64,000 nt of DNA from the NCBI RefSeq assembly GCF_016765795.1, contig NZ_JAESVP010000006.1, positions 62,001 through 126,000 of the forward strand, read 5' to 3'. Both the position numbers and the translations under genes were made by a program. The DNA is from Fuscibacter oryzae (lineage in GTDB: Bacteria > Pseudomonadota > Alphaproteobacteria > Rhodobacterales > Rhodobacteraceae). How positions within the stretch are numbered: the first letter of the stretch is position 1; every line of letters starts with the position of its first letter. Below, one piece after another: positions 33,428 through 42,945 of the stretch. The notes beneath the pieces are model-generated. The model was given only the letters and a program-made list of their open reading frames with translations. It ran no database searches and had not been told where the DNA came from.

Positions 33428-34918
33428 ATGACCCCTGCTGACCGCACCGATATTTCGCTGTTTTTGCCCGATGACGCGGCAACCGAAGCCCTTGCGCGTT
33501 GGTTCGCGCCAAGGTTGGTCGCGGGGGACTGCGTCTTGCTTGATGGGCCTATTGGTGCCGGGAAAAGCCATTTTGCCCGCGCCCTGATTCGCGCGAGGCT
33601 GGCGCGGCCGGAAGAAGATGTGCCCTCGCCAACCTTTACGCTGGTGCAGGTCTATCCGGCCGATAGTGTCGAAATCTGGCACGCAGACCTTTATCGACTT
33701 GGTCACCCGGACGAGGCGTGGGAGCTGGGTCTGGAGCAGGCATTCCAAAGCGCCATCACCTTGATCGAATGGCCAGAGCGGCTGGGAGCCATGGCGCCAA
33801 AAGATGCCATTCGCTTGTCGCTAAGCATCGAAGGCGATGGGCGGCGTGCAATCATTTCAACACCGGAAAGGCCAGATATGACGGCCGACCTTCGGCAAAT
33901 GACACAGGCCGCGAACCGACGCACCCTGTCGGACCAGTTTCTTGACCGGGCGGGCTGGGGCGCGGCGGGCCGCGTCTTTCTGGCGGGCGACGCTTCTGAC
34001 CGCAGTTATCAAAGGGTTACGCTATCGGGCAAAACCGCCGTTCTGATGGATGCCCCGCCCGGCAAGGGCGACGATCCTGCGCAATTCCTAGTGATCGCGC
34101 GACATCTGACCGGGCTTGGCCTGTCGGCACCCGGCTGTCTTGCCGAAGATCTGCAACACGGCTTTCTGCTGCTGGAAGATCTGGGAGACGGTCTTTTCTC
34201 CCGCCTGATTGCCGATGATCCGGCGCAGGAAGTGCCGCTCTATCAGGCGGCCACCGATGTGCTGTTGCATCTTCAATCCCAACCTGCACCGCCGGACCTG
34301 CCCAATCTGTCCGCTGCCGATTGGGCCGAGGCTGCCGCCTTTGCACTGGACTGGTATCGCTTTGCCATCACCGGCGACCGGGTTCCGACCGACGATTTCC
34401 AAGCAATTTTGGCCGATTTGCTGCATTGCTATGCCGACGGGCCAAGGGTCTTGATCCTGCGGGATTATCACGCACAAAATCTGCTGTGGCTGCCCGCCCG
34501 GCAGGGGTTGGCCCGCGTCGGGCTGCTGGACTTTCAGTTGGCGCAGATGGGGCAGCCTGGCTACGATCTGGTGTCGTTGTTGCAAGATGCGCGGCGCGAT
34601 GTGCTGCCTGATACGGAAGAGCAGATGATCCGCCGGTTTGCAGCCGGGGCAGGACATGAGGGGGCCGCGTTTCGCCGCGCTTACTCCGTTCTGGGTGCCC
34701 AGCGCGCCCTGCGGATTCTGGGCATCTTTGCCCGGCTGTGTCTGGTAGGGGGCAAGCCCGGCTATCTGCCTTTGCTGCCTCGGGTGTGGCAGCAGTTGCA
34801 GGCCAATCTGCGGCAGCCGGGGATGGAAGGGTTGCAATCTTTGTGCAGCGCCCTGTTGCCACCGCCCGATCCTGCCGCCCTTGCGACCATGGAGGCGAAA
34901 TGCGGCCTTTTCCGCTGA
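33428..34918 (+). CDS. tsaE: TsaE / AmgK-like sugar kinase fusion
   Basis: 496 residues with two domains. Residues 1-155: TsaE ATPase for t6A synthesis, Walker A GPIGAGKS, VPSPTFTLVQ, HADLYRLG. Residues 170-490: an aminoglycoside phosphotransferase-like (APH) kinase with SDRSYQRV, LLLEDLGDGLFSRL, LRDYHAQNLLW (catalytic loop D) and LLDFQLAQMG. In Pseudomonas the separate AmgK phosphorylates N-acetylmuramic acid during peptidoglycan recycling. The fusion is common in alphaproteobacteria. The next gene, MurU-like, overlaps it by 19 bases and acts on the product, supporting the AmgK function. Confidence 0.92.
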   Translation: MTPADRTDISLFLPDDAATEALARWFAPRLVAGDCVLLDGPIGAGKSHFARALIRARLARPEEDVPSPTFTLVQVYPADSVEIWHADLYRLGHPDEAWELGLEQAFQSAITLIEWPERLGAMAPKDAIRLSLSIEGDGRRAIISTPERPDMTADLRQMTQAANRRTLSDQFLDRAGWGAAGRVFLAGDASDRSYQRVTLSGKTAVLMDAPPGKGDDPAQFLVIARHLTGLGLSAPGCLAEDLQHGFLLLEDLGDGLFSRLIADDPAQEVPLYQAATDVLLHLQSQPAPPDLPNLSAADWAEAAAFALDWYRFAITGDRVPTDDFQAILADLLHCYADGPRVLILRDYHAQNLLWLPARQGLARVGLLDFQLAQMGQPGYDLVSLLQDARRDVLPDTEEQMIRRFAAGAGHEGAAFRRAYSVLGAQRALRILGIFARLCLVGGKPGYLPLLPRVWQQLQANLRQPGMEGLQSLCSALLPPPDPAALATMEAKCGLFR

Positions 34919-35595
34919 TGCTGTTCGCCGCAGGCAAGGGCACCCGCATGGGTGCGCTGACCGCAAACTGCCCCAAACCGCTGATCAAGGTGGCGAGCAA
35001 ACCGCTGATCGATCACGCGCTGAACCTTGCAGCGGCCGCGCGGGCGCGGCCCATTGTCGTGAACACCCATTATCTGGGCGATCAGATCGTGGCCCATCTG
35101 TCCCATCTGCCCATTGCCGTCAGCGCCGAGGATGATCTGCTGCTGGAAACCGGGGGTGGACTGCGCAAGGCCTTGCCGCTGCTGCAATCCTCGCCGGTGA
35201 TGACGCTGAACAGTGATGCCGTCTGGACCGGACAAAACCCCCTACTGCAACTGTCGCAACATTGGGACGATAGCCGGATGGACGCGCTGCTTTTGCTGGC
35301 CGCGCCCGGCAATGCGCGCGGCCATACCGGGCAGGGCGATTTTCTGATGGACGATCAGGGTCGCCTTGTCCGCGCAAAGGGCGCGCCGGGGCTGGTGTAT
35401 CTGGGCGCGCAAATCCTGCGAACGGATCGGCTGGCCGAAATTTCGGAGCAGATCTTTTCGCTGAACCTGCTGTGGGACCGTCTAATCGCCTCGGGCCGGG
35501 TCTTCGGGCTGGTGCATCAGGGCGGCTGGTGTGATGTTGGCCGACCCGAGGGGATTGCCGAGGCCGAGGCACTGTTGGCCGGGGCCAGGGCATGA
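34900..35595 (+). CDS. murU: Nucleotidyltransferase, MurU-like
   Basis: 231 residues from ATG 34900 (GGAGG just before it). NTP-transferase signature FAAGKGTRMGALTANCPKPLI at residues 8-28, then ETGGGLRKALPLL, NSDAVWTG and GGWCDVGRPEGI. MurU turns MurNAc-1-phosphate into UDP-MurNAc. Its overlap with the upstream AmgK-type domain makes a two-step recycling pathway that bypasses de novo synthesis and fosfomycin. An alternative is another sugar-1-P nucleotidyltransferase. Confidence 0.9.
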   Translation: MRPFPLMLFAAGKGTRMGALTANCPKPLIKVASKPLIDHALNLAAAARARPIVVNTHYLGDQIVAHLSHLPIAVSAEDDLLLETGGGLRKALPLLQSSPVMTLNSDAVWTGQNPLLQLSQHWDDSRMDALLLLAAPGNARGHTGQGDFLMDDQGRLVRAKGAPGLVYLGAQILRTDRLAEISEQIFSLNLLWDRLIASGRVFGLVHQGGWCDVGRPEGIAEAEALLAGARA

Positions 35596-38549
35596 CCAAA
35601 GGCATCTTCTATCTGCCCCCCGGCGCAAATTTCGCCACCGATCTGGTCACTGGTCTGAAAGGCCGCCTTGCCGGGCAACCACCCGAAGCCATCGCGCGGG
35701 TGACCCTGTTTTTGAACACGGCCCGGATGCGGCGCGAGGTCGAACTGGCCTTTCGCCAAGGCGGGCCCACGCTTTTGCCCAAGCTGCGCCTGATCACCGA
35801 TCTGCCCGACGATCCGCGCCTTGGCGTGCCGCCCGCTGTGCCGCCCCTGCGCCGACGGCTGGAACTGGGCCAACTGGTCGCCCGCCTTCTGGACAGCCAG
35901 CCCGATCTGGCACCCCGCGCCGGAATCTTCGACTTGGCCGACAGTCTGGCCCAGTTGGGAGAGGAAATGCAAGGCGAGGGTGTTTCAGTTGAAACCGTGG
36001 CGGGGCTGGATGTGTCGGGCCATTCCGAACACTGGGCGCGCACGCGGCAATTTCTGTCGATCATCGCGCCACATTTGCAGGACGGCAACGCCCCCGATGC
36101 GGGGCTAAGACAGCGTCTTGCGGTCGAGGCGCAGATGGCCCTTTGGGCCGCCGATCCACCGCAGGATCCGGTGATCGTTGCAGGCTCTACCGGCTCGCGT
36201 GGTACGACGGCGCTGTTGATGCAGGCTGTGACCCGGTTGCCGATGGGCGCGCTGGTACTACCGGGGTTTGACGCCGATCTGCCGCCCGAGGGCTGGGCGG
36301 CGTTGCAGGATTCGCTGACAGCCGAGGACCATCCGCAATACCGTTACCGCCGGTTGGCCGATGATCTGGGCCTTTCGCCGACCGATTTCCAACCGTGGAG
36401 CGGGGCGGCGGCGCCCAGCCCCGACCGGAATCGCCTGATATCGCTTTCATTGCGGCCTGCACCTGTGACGGACCGTTGGCTGGCAGAGGGGCCACATCTG
36501 CCCGATTTACGCGGGGCGACCGCCGAAATGACGCTGATCGAGGCCCCGACCCCAAGGTCAGAGGCACTGGCCATTGCCCTTGTCTTGCGACAGGCCGCCG
36601 AGCAGGGCCGCACTGCCGCCGTTATCACGCCCGACCGCACATTGGCCCGGCAGGTGACAGCGGCATTGGACCGCTGGCGCCTTGTGCCGGATGATTCCGC
36701 CGGTCGCCCGCTGGCACTGTCTGCGCCGGGCCGGTTCCTGCTGCATGTCGCCGATCTGTTCGGGGCCCGGCTGACGGCAGAACGGCTGCTGATCCTGCTG
36801 AAACACCCACTGACCGCCAGCACGGGTGACCGTGGCGCCCACCTGCGCCTGACCCGAGAGCTGGAACTGCGATTGCGCCGCCATGGCCCGGTTTTTCCCA
36901 CGGCGGCAGACATTCTGCATTGGGCCAGTGCGCAGGATGCACCCGAGGCCCCGGCCTGGGGGACGTTTCTTGCCAGAACACTGGCCGTTTTTGTTCCCGA
37001 GACGGAACAAGCGCTGCCCCTGTCGGACCATGTTCACCGCCACCGCGATCTGGCCGAGGCGTTGGCGCGCGGCACCCATGAGACCGGCAGCGGAGCGCTG
37101 TGGCTGAAAGAAGCGGGCGAACAGGCGCTTGCCGTCATGCAGGATTTGCAGGCCGAGGCCCCTCATGGTGGCGCGATGTCTGCAACCGAATACCGCGATC
37201 TGTTCAGCGCGGTGCTGACACAGGCAGAGGTGCGCGAGGCGGCGCAAAGCCACCCCCGAATCATGCTGTGGGGCACGGTCGAGGCGCGGATACAGGGGGC
37301 CGATCTGGTGGTTCTGGCCGGGCTGAACGATGGCACATGGCCCCAACTGCCGCCACCCGACCCCTGGCTGAACCGCGCCATGCGCAAAGAGGCGGGGTTG
37401 CTGTTGCCAGAGCGGCGCGTCGGCCTTTCCGCACATGACTATCAACAGGCGGTTGCCGCGCCCGAAGTGGTGCTGACACGGTCTGTCCGCGACGCCGAGG
37501 CGGAATGCGTGCCGTCGCGCTGGCTGAACCGGTTGATGAACCTGATGTCCGGCCTGCCCGAACAGCACGGGCCAGAGGCCCTGTCCCTGATGCGCAACCG
37601 GGGGGGGCATTGGCTGGCCTTGGGTGCGGCGCTGGAAGCCCCGTCTTTGGCGCAGATGGCCGACCCGCGTCTTGCGCCCGCTGGCCGGCCCGCGCCGCAG
37701 CCGCCCGTTGCCCAACGCCCGCGCCGGTTGGCGCTGACCGCAATTGCCCGGCTGATCCGCGATCCTTATGCGATTTACGCGCGCCATGTGCTGCGGCTTT
37801 ATCCGCTGGACCCGCTGCACCCCGTTGCCGATGCCCGCGACCGGGGGAATGCCTTTCACCTGATTCTGGAACGCTTTGTCCGGGAGCGGCCCGAAGACGA
37901 GGCGCTGGCGGCGGCCCGCGCGCGCCTCTTGGCCACCGCTGCCGAGGTGCTGGAGGCCGAGGTGCCCTTTCCTGCCGCCCGCGCCCTGTGGCTGGCGCGG
38001 TTTTCACGCGCGGCGAACCATGTTCTGACGCAAGATCGCAAGCGGGGCGGGGCCGCCCTTCTGGTCGAATCCAAGGGCCAAATCACTGTGCCCGGCCATG
38101 ACTTCACCCTGTTCGGTACGCCCGACCGGATTGACCGGCTGCCCGATGGCCGTCTGCATCTGATTGACTATAAGTCCGGCACGCCCCCGACGAAAAAGCA
38201 GCAGGACCATTATGACAAGCAGTTGCTGCTGGCGGCTGCCATGGCTGAAAGGGGCGGCTTTGCCGAGATCGGGCCCGCCGACGTGGCCGAGATCAGCTAT
38301 GTCGGGCTGGGCGCGGGCGAAAAGGCGGTAGAAACCGAAATTACGCCCGAGCTGACGGGCAGCGAATGGGACAAGTTTGTCCTTCTGATCGAGCGGTATC
38401 ATCGCCGTGCAACTGGCTATACCGCCCGCCGTGCCGTGTTCGAAGACCGGATAGAAGGCGATTATGATCACCTGTCGCGCCTTGGCGAATGGCAGATGTC
38501 GGACCGCGCGGCGCCCGCGCCCGTCGGGCCAGAGGAGGGGGGCGCATGA
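35592..38549 (+). CDS. addB: Double-strand break repair protein AddB
   Basis: 985 residues. AddB is the inactive-helicase and nuclease partner of AddA, replacing RecBCD in alphaproteobacteria. The C-terminal PD-(D/E)XK nuclease is seen as DRLPDGRLHLIDYKSGTPPTK. The central part has the family pattern MLWGTVEARIQGADLVVLAGLNDGTWPQ. It overlaps murU and addA by 4 bases each (ATGA both times), so tsaE-murU-addB-addA form one operon. Confidence 0.96.
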   Translation: MTKGIFYLPPGANFATDLVTGLKGRLAGQPPEAIARVTLFLNTARMRREVELAFRQGGPTLLPKLRLITDLPDDPRLGVPPAVPPLRRRLELGQLVARLLDSQPDLAPRAGIFDLADSLAQLGEEMQGEGVSVETVAGLDVSGHSEHWARTRQFLSIIAPHLQDGNAPDAGLRQRLAVEAQMALWAADPPQDPVIVAGSTGSRGTTALLMQAVTRLPMGALVLPGFDADLPPEGWAALQDSLTAEDHPQYRYRRLADDLGLSPTDFQPWSGAAAPSPDRNRLISLSLRPAPVTDRWLAEGPHLPDLRGATAEMTLIEAPTPRSEALAIALVLRQAAEQGRTAAVITPDRTLARQVTAALDRWRLVPDDSAGRPLALSAPGRFLLHVADLFGARLTAERLLILLKHPLTASTGDRGAHLRLTRELELRLRRHGPVFPTAADILHWASAQDAPEAPAWGTFLARTLAVFVPETEQALPLSDHVHRHRDLAEALARGTHETGSGALWLKEAGEQALAVMQDLQAEAPHGGAMSATEYRDLFSAVLTQAEVREAAQSHPRIMLWGTVEARIQGADLVVLAGLNDGTWPQLPPPDPWLNRAMRKEAGLLLPERRVGLSAHDYQQAVAAPEVVLTRSVRDAEAECVPSRWLNRLMNLMSGLPEQHGPEALSLMRNRGGHWLALGAALEAPSLAQMADPRLAPAGRPAPQPPVAQRPRRLALTAIARLIRDPYAIYARHVLRLYPLDPLHPVADARDRGNAFHLILERFVRERPEDEALAAARARLLATAAEVLEAEVPFPAARALWLARFSRAANHVLTQDRKRGGAALLVESKGQITVPGHDFTLFGTPDRIDRLPDGRLHLIDYKSGTPPTKKQQDHYDKQLLLAAAMAERGGFAEIGPADVAEISYVGLGAGEKAVETEITPELTGSEWDKFVLLIERYHRRATGYTARRAVFEDRIEGDYDHLSRLGEWQMSDRAAPAPVGPEEGGA

Positions 38550-41500
38550 TCCGCGATGCAGCCAGCGAGCGTCAGGTTCAGGCCGCCCATCCGCAAGCCT
38601 CGTCCTGGATTGCGGCCAATGCCGGGTCGGGCAAGACGCGGGTTCTGACCGAACGGGTGGCGCGGCTGTTGCTGTCGGGCGTGCAGCCGCAGCATATCCT
38701 GTGCCTGACCTATACCAAAGCCGCCGCAGCCGAGATGCAGAACCGCCTGTTTCGCCTGCTGGGCGAATGGGCGATGAAGCCTGACGCCGATTTGCGCGCC
38801 GCCCTGATCCAGTTGGGCGAAGCGGGCGCGCTGCCTGCCGAAGATCTGGCCCGCGCCCGCCGCCTGTTTGCCCGCGCGCTGGAAACGCCGGGCGGGTTGC
38901 GCATACAGACCATTCACAGCTTTTGCGCCACGCTATTGCGCCGCTTTCCGCTGGAGGCCGGTGTTGCCCCCGCCTTTCAGGAGCTGGATGACCGGGCCGC
39001 GCATCTGATCCGGTCGGAAATTCTGGAAGATATGGCAGACCGCACGGACAAAGGGCTGGTGGCCGAACTGGCGCAGGTCTTTTCGGGCGATGATTTTGCG
39101 ACGCTGGCGCAAGAAATCAGCGCCCAGCGCGCCGCCTTTGCCAAACCCTTGTCTGAAAGCGCGCTGCGCGACCTGTTCGGGCTGGCCGAGGAAGAGACCG
39201 AAGCCAGCCTGCTGGCGCGCGTATTTCTGGGCGATGAAGCGTCACTGTTTAGCCGAATAGTGCCACTTTTGCGTGCCGGAAAGACAACGGACCAAGCCAC
39301 CGCCGACACTCTGGCGGCGATTGATTTGTCATCGCCTGATCTTGGAACGCTCGCCGCGCTTGAGGCGCTTTTCATCTATGGCGCCGACACCAAGCAGCCG
39401 AATTGTGCCAAGACGGGCCGGCTTCCGACCAAGGATTGCCGGCCGATGCTGGGCGCGGACCTTGACCGCCTTCACGATCTGATGCGCCGGGTGGAATCTG
39501 CCCGACCGCAGCGGCTTGCGCTGAGGGCGGCTGAAAAGACGGCGCTGATGCAACGCTTTGCCGCGCGGTTTCTGCCGCTGTACGAGCGGGCAAAGGCCGC
39601 ACGGGGGCGATTGGATTTCGATGATCTGATCCAGCGCGCCAAGGCCCTGTTGACCGACCGGGCGCTGGCTGCATGGGTTCTGTTCCGGCTGGATGGTGGC
39701 ATCGACCATATTCTGGTTGATGAGGCGCAGGATACCGCGCCCGATCAGTGGCGCATCATCGAATTGCTGACAAGCGAGTTCACGGCGGGCGAAGGCGCCC
39801 GGCCGGGGGCCCGCACCCTGTTTGTCGTGGGCGACAAAAAGCAGTCGATCTATTCGTTTCAAGGGGCAGATGTCGCCGCCTTTGACCGCAAGCAAAGCGA
39901 CTTTCAGGCCGATTTTCGGGCCGCAGACCTGCCGTTTCAGACACTGGAAATGGAGTATTCCTTCCGGTCGTCGCAAGCCGTGCTGCGGCTGGTTGACGAA
40001 ACCTTTGGCTCTCGGTTCCCCGAGGCGCTGGGCGCGCATATGCACCACATTGCCCACAAGGACACCATGCCGGGGCGGGTAGACCTGTGGCCGCTGATTG
40101 AGCCGACCAAGGTCGAGGCGGATACGGAGTGGGAAAACCCGGTCGATCTGGTCGCCGAAACCCACCACACCGCGCGATTGGCGCAACAGATCGCCCAGCA
40201 GATCGGCGATATGATCGCGGCCGGAACTTCGATCCCGGTGGATGTGCGGGAAGACCCGCGCGGCCATCGGGCGGTGCGGGCCGGGGATTTTCTGATTCTG
40301 GTTCAGCGCCGATCGACCCTGTTTTCCGAGATCATCCGCGCCTGCAAGAAAGCCCAACTGCCGATTGCGGGGGCCGACCGGCTAAAGCTGGGGGCAGAGC
40401 TTGCGGTCAAGGATCTGACGGCGCTGCTGCGCTTTTTGGCAACGCCAGAGGACGATCTGTCGCTGGCTGCTGTGCTGCGGTCACCCCTGTTCGGCTGGAC
40501 CGAGGATGAATTGCACCGGCTGGCGCAACCCCGTCGCGGGTTCCTGTGGGAGGCCTTGCGCAATGATTTGGCGCAGCCAGAAACGGTTGCCGTGCTAAAG
40601 GATTTGCGCGATCAGGCCGACTTTCTGCGGCCCTATGAACTGCTTGGCCGGATGCTGACCCGGCACGATGGCCGGCGCCGTCTGATCACCCGGCTGGGTC
40701 AAGAGGCCGAAGACGGGATTGATGAGCTGTTGAACCGGGCGATAGCCTATGAAACGGCGGAAGTGCCCAGCCTGACCGGCTTTCTGATCTGGCTAGATAC
40801 GGGCGAAATCGAGGTCAAGCGCCAGATGGACAGCGCGGGTGACCGTATCCGCGTGATGACGGTTCACGGCGCCAAGGGGCTTGAGGCGCCGATTGTCATC
40901 TTGCCCGACACCACCGACCGCGAACCGCGAGAGCGCGATGAGGTTCTGCGGTTGGCCGATGGCACCGCCGCGTGGAAAACCCCCGCCGATGACAGCCCCG
41001 CCCTGATTGCCGAGGCGCGCGAGGCCCGGCGCAAGCGGCTGGCGCAAGAAGGGCTGCGGCTTTTGTATGTCGCACTGACGCGAGCGCGGTGCTGGTTGAT
41101 CATTGCCGGGGCGGGCGACGTCAAGACCGAGCGCAAGACCGGACCGAAAGACCCGCTGGACTGGGCGTGGTATGCCCATGTGCAGGGCGGGATGCGCGCG
41201 GTTGGTGCTGTTGCGGGTATTGGTGGCAGCCTGCGCTATCAAACCGGCGATTGGCCGCAACCTGCGCCTCTCTCTGACATACACTCTGCCGAACCGGTCC
41301 CGCAGCACGCATTGCCGGACTGGGCAAGCGCCCTGTTGCCCCCCGTCGAGGAACCGGCCCGGACGCTTTCCCCGTCTGATCTTGGCGGAGCCAAGGCCTT
41401 GCCCGGCGAGGGGATGGATGTCGAGGCGGCAAAGACGCGAGGCACCGCCCTGCATCAGTTGCTGGAGCATCTGCCGCAGGTGCCACCCGACCAGCGGCCC

Positions 41501-41908
41501 GCCCTTGCCGAACGGCTGGGTCCACTGACGCAGCAGGCTTTGCCAGAAGTGCTTGATCTGCTGGCCGCGCCCGCGCTGGCGCATGTCTTTGCGCCCGGCG
41601 GCCTAGCAGAGGTGCCGGTTTCCGCCGTTGTGGCTGGGGTTCAGATGATGGGCACCATTGACCGGCTGATCGTGACAGATGACAGCATTCTGGTGGTTGA
41701 TTTCAAATCGAACCGCGTTGTCCCTGCGACCGTGGCCGAGGTGCCCGAAGGCATCCTGCGGCAATTGGGTGCGTATGAGGCGGCGCTGGCGCAAATCTGG
41801 CCGGATCGCCGGATCGACCTTGCGATTTTGTGGACCCGCACCGCCAACTTGATGCCCGTGCCATGCAATATCGTGCGGGCCGCCTTGCAAAGAGCCGCAA
41901 TCCCTTGA
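38546..41908 (+). CDS. addA: Double-strand break repair helicase AddA
   Basis: 1120 residues from ATG 38546, inside the end of addB. UvrD/Rep-type helicase: Walker A ANAGSGKT near residue 26, TYTKAAAAEMQNRL, DEAQDTAPDQWRII, DKKQSIYSFQGADV, HGAKGLEAPIVILPDTT and LLYVALTRAR. The C-terminal nuclease motif is ILVVDFKSNRV. With AddB it processes double-strand ends for RecA loading. It is also able to degrade linear phage DNA. Confidence 0.97.
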   Translation: MIRDAASERQVQAAHPQASSWIAANAGSGKTRVLTERVARLLLSGVQPQHILCLTYTKAAAAEMQNRLFRLLGEWAMKPDADLRAALIQLGEAGALPAEDLARARRLFARALETPGGLRIQTIHSFCATLLRRFPLEAGVAPAFQELDDRAAHLIRSEILEDMADRTDKGLVAELAQVFSGDDFATLAQEISAQRAAFAKPLSESALRDLFGLAEEETEASLLARVFLGDEASLFSRIVPLLRAGKTTDQATADTLAAIDLSSPDLGTLAALEALFIYGADTKQPNCAKTGRLPTKDCRPMLGADLDRLHDLMRRVESARPQRLALRAAEKTALMQRFAARFLPLYERAKAARGRLDFDDLIQRAKALLTDRALAAWVLFRLDGGIDHILVDEAQDTAPDQWRIIELLTSEFTAGEGARPGARTLFVVGDKKQSIYSFQGADVAAFDRKQSDFQADFRAADLPFQTLEMEYSFRSSQAVLRLVDETFGSRFPEALGAHMHHIAHKDTMPGRVDLWPLIEPTKVEADTEWENPVDLVAETHHTARLAQQIAQQIGDMIAAGTSIPVDVREDPRGHRAVRAGDFLILVQRRSTLFSEIIRACKKAQLPIAGADRLKLGAELAVKDLTALLRFLATPEDDLSLAAVLRSPLFGWTEDELHRLAQPRRGFLWEALRNDLAQPETVAVLKDLRDQADFLRPYELLGRMLTRHDGRRRLITRLGQEAEDGIDELLNRAIAYETAEVPSLTGFLIWLDTGEIEVKRQMDSAGDRIRVMTVHGAKGLEAPIVILPDTTDREPRERDEVLRLADGTAAWKTPADDSPALIAEAREARRKRLAQEGLRLLYVALTRARCWLIIAGAGDVKTERKTGPKDPLDWAWYAHVQGGMRAVGAVAGIGGSLRYQTGDWPQPAPLSDIHSAEPVPQHALPDWASALLPPVEEPARTLSPSDLGGAKALPGEGMDVEAAKTRGTALHQLLEHLPQVPPDQRPALAERLGPLTQQALPEVLDLLAAPALAHVFAPGGLAEVPVSAVVAGVQMMGTIDRLIVTDDSILVVDFKSNRVVPATVAEVPEGILRQLGAYEAALAQIWPDRRIDLAILWTRTANLMPVPCNIVRAALQRAAIP

Positions 41909-41966
41909 CGCCAGAGGGCGGTATGCCTAGCTTCGTTAGCCGACCCCTTTCGTTTGGAGATGCGCC

Positions 41967-42293
41967 ATGGGTGCGAACACCGTCGCCGTGACCGATGCCA
42001 CTTTTGATGCCGAAGTCCGCAAATCGGACATTCCAGTTATCGTGGATTTCTGGGCTGAATGGTGCGGCCCTTGCCGCCAGATCGGCCCGGCCCTGGAAGA
42101 GCTGGCTGCCGAATATGCCGGCAAGGTCAAGATCGTGAAGGTCAATGTTGACGAAAACCCCGACAGCCCGGCGGTTCTGGGCGTGCGCGGGATTCCGTCG
42201 CTGTTCCTGTTCAAGAATGGTGAGGTTGTGTCGAACAAGGTTGGCGCGGCGCCCAAGGCGGCACTGGCCAACTGGATTCAATCGGCGATCTGA
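41967..42293 (+). CDS. trxA: Thioredoxin
   Basis: 108 residues. Active site WCGPC (Cys33 and Cys36), then cis-Pro in GIPSLFLFK. General cytoplasmic disulfide reductant, and a partner for ribonucleotide and methionine sulfoxide reductases. It follows addA after 58 bases with a GGAG-like site and is closed by a strong terminator. Confidence 0.97.
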   Translation: MGANTVAVTDATFDAEVRKSDIPVIVDFWAEWCGPCRQIGPALEELAAEYAGKVKIVKVNVDENPDSPAVLGVRGIPSLFLFKNGEVVSNKVGAAPKAALANWIQSAI

Positions 42294-42315
42294 CGCCGGT
42301 TTTCTGGCACGATTG

Positions 42316-42344
42316 GGGCGCCCGCTGTGGCGCCCTTTTCTTTT
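42316..42344 (+). terminator. Rho-independent terminator after trxA
   Basis: GGGCGCC (42316-42322), 6-base loop, GGCGCCC (42329-42335), then TTTTCTTTT. It separates trxA from the hslVU unit. Confidence 0.85.
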
Positions 42345-42387
42345 GCGCTTGCCCAACCCCATATGACGGCAAGGTTCGGAGGCGGAT

Positions 42388-42945
42388 ATGGCGGAAGACA
42401 AATTTCCTGGCTGGCACGGCACCACCATTCTGGCAGTGCGGCGCGGCGGTGAGGTTGTGGTGGCGGGCGACGGGCAGGTGAGCCTGGGCCAAACCGTGAT
42501 CAAAGGGACGGCGCGCAAGGTGCGGCGGCTGTCGCCGGGTGGGCAGGATGTGGTGGCAGGCTTTGCCGGATCGACCGCCGATGCCTTTACCCTGCTGGAG
42601 CGGCTGGAGAAAAAGCTGGACGCCGCCCCCGGTCAGCTGGCCCGCGCCTGCGTTGATCTGGCCAAGGACTGGCGGATGGACAAATATCTGCGCAACCTTG
42701 AGGCCATGCTGATCGTGACCGATGGCGCGGCGATCTATGTTCTTACCGGCGCGGGCGATGTGTTGGAACCAGAGCATGACGTTGCCGCGATCGGGTCGGG
42801 TGGGAACTATGCCCTTGCGGCGGCGCGCGGCCTGATGGCGACCGATCTGGGTGCTGAAGAGGTGGCCCGCCGCGCGATGGCGATTGCCGCCGACATCTGT
42901 GTTTATACCAATGGCAACCTGACTGTAGAGCGGATTGCGAAATGA
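42388..42945 (+). CDS. hslV: ATP-dependent protease subunit HslV
   Basis: 185 residues. Proteasome-like N-terminal threonine peptidase that forms a dodecamer with HslU caps. The mature start is Thr12 in [14 protein letters not shown], so an 11-residue leader must be removed, unlike enterobacterial HslV where only Met is lost. [14 protein letters not shown] and the [13 protein letters not shown] motifs are conserved. It overlaps hslU by 4 bases. The heat-shock promoter was not identified. Confidence 0.97.
   Translation: MAEDKFPGWHGTTILAVRRGGEVVVAGDGQVSLGQTVIKGTARKVRRLSPGGQDVVAGFAGSTADAFTLLERLEKKLDAAPGQLARACVDLAKDWRMDKYLRNLEAMLIVTDGAAIYVLTGAGDVLEPEHDVAAIGSGGNYALAAARGLMATDLGAEEVARRAMAIAADICVYTNGNLTVERIAK

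Noticed and set aside
36558-37859. 433-codon minus-strand frame inside addB
   Set aside because: Long only because of high GC; addB is complete in the other direction with overlapping neighbours.
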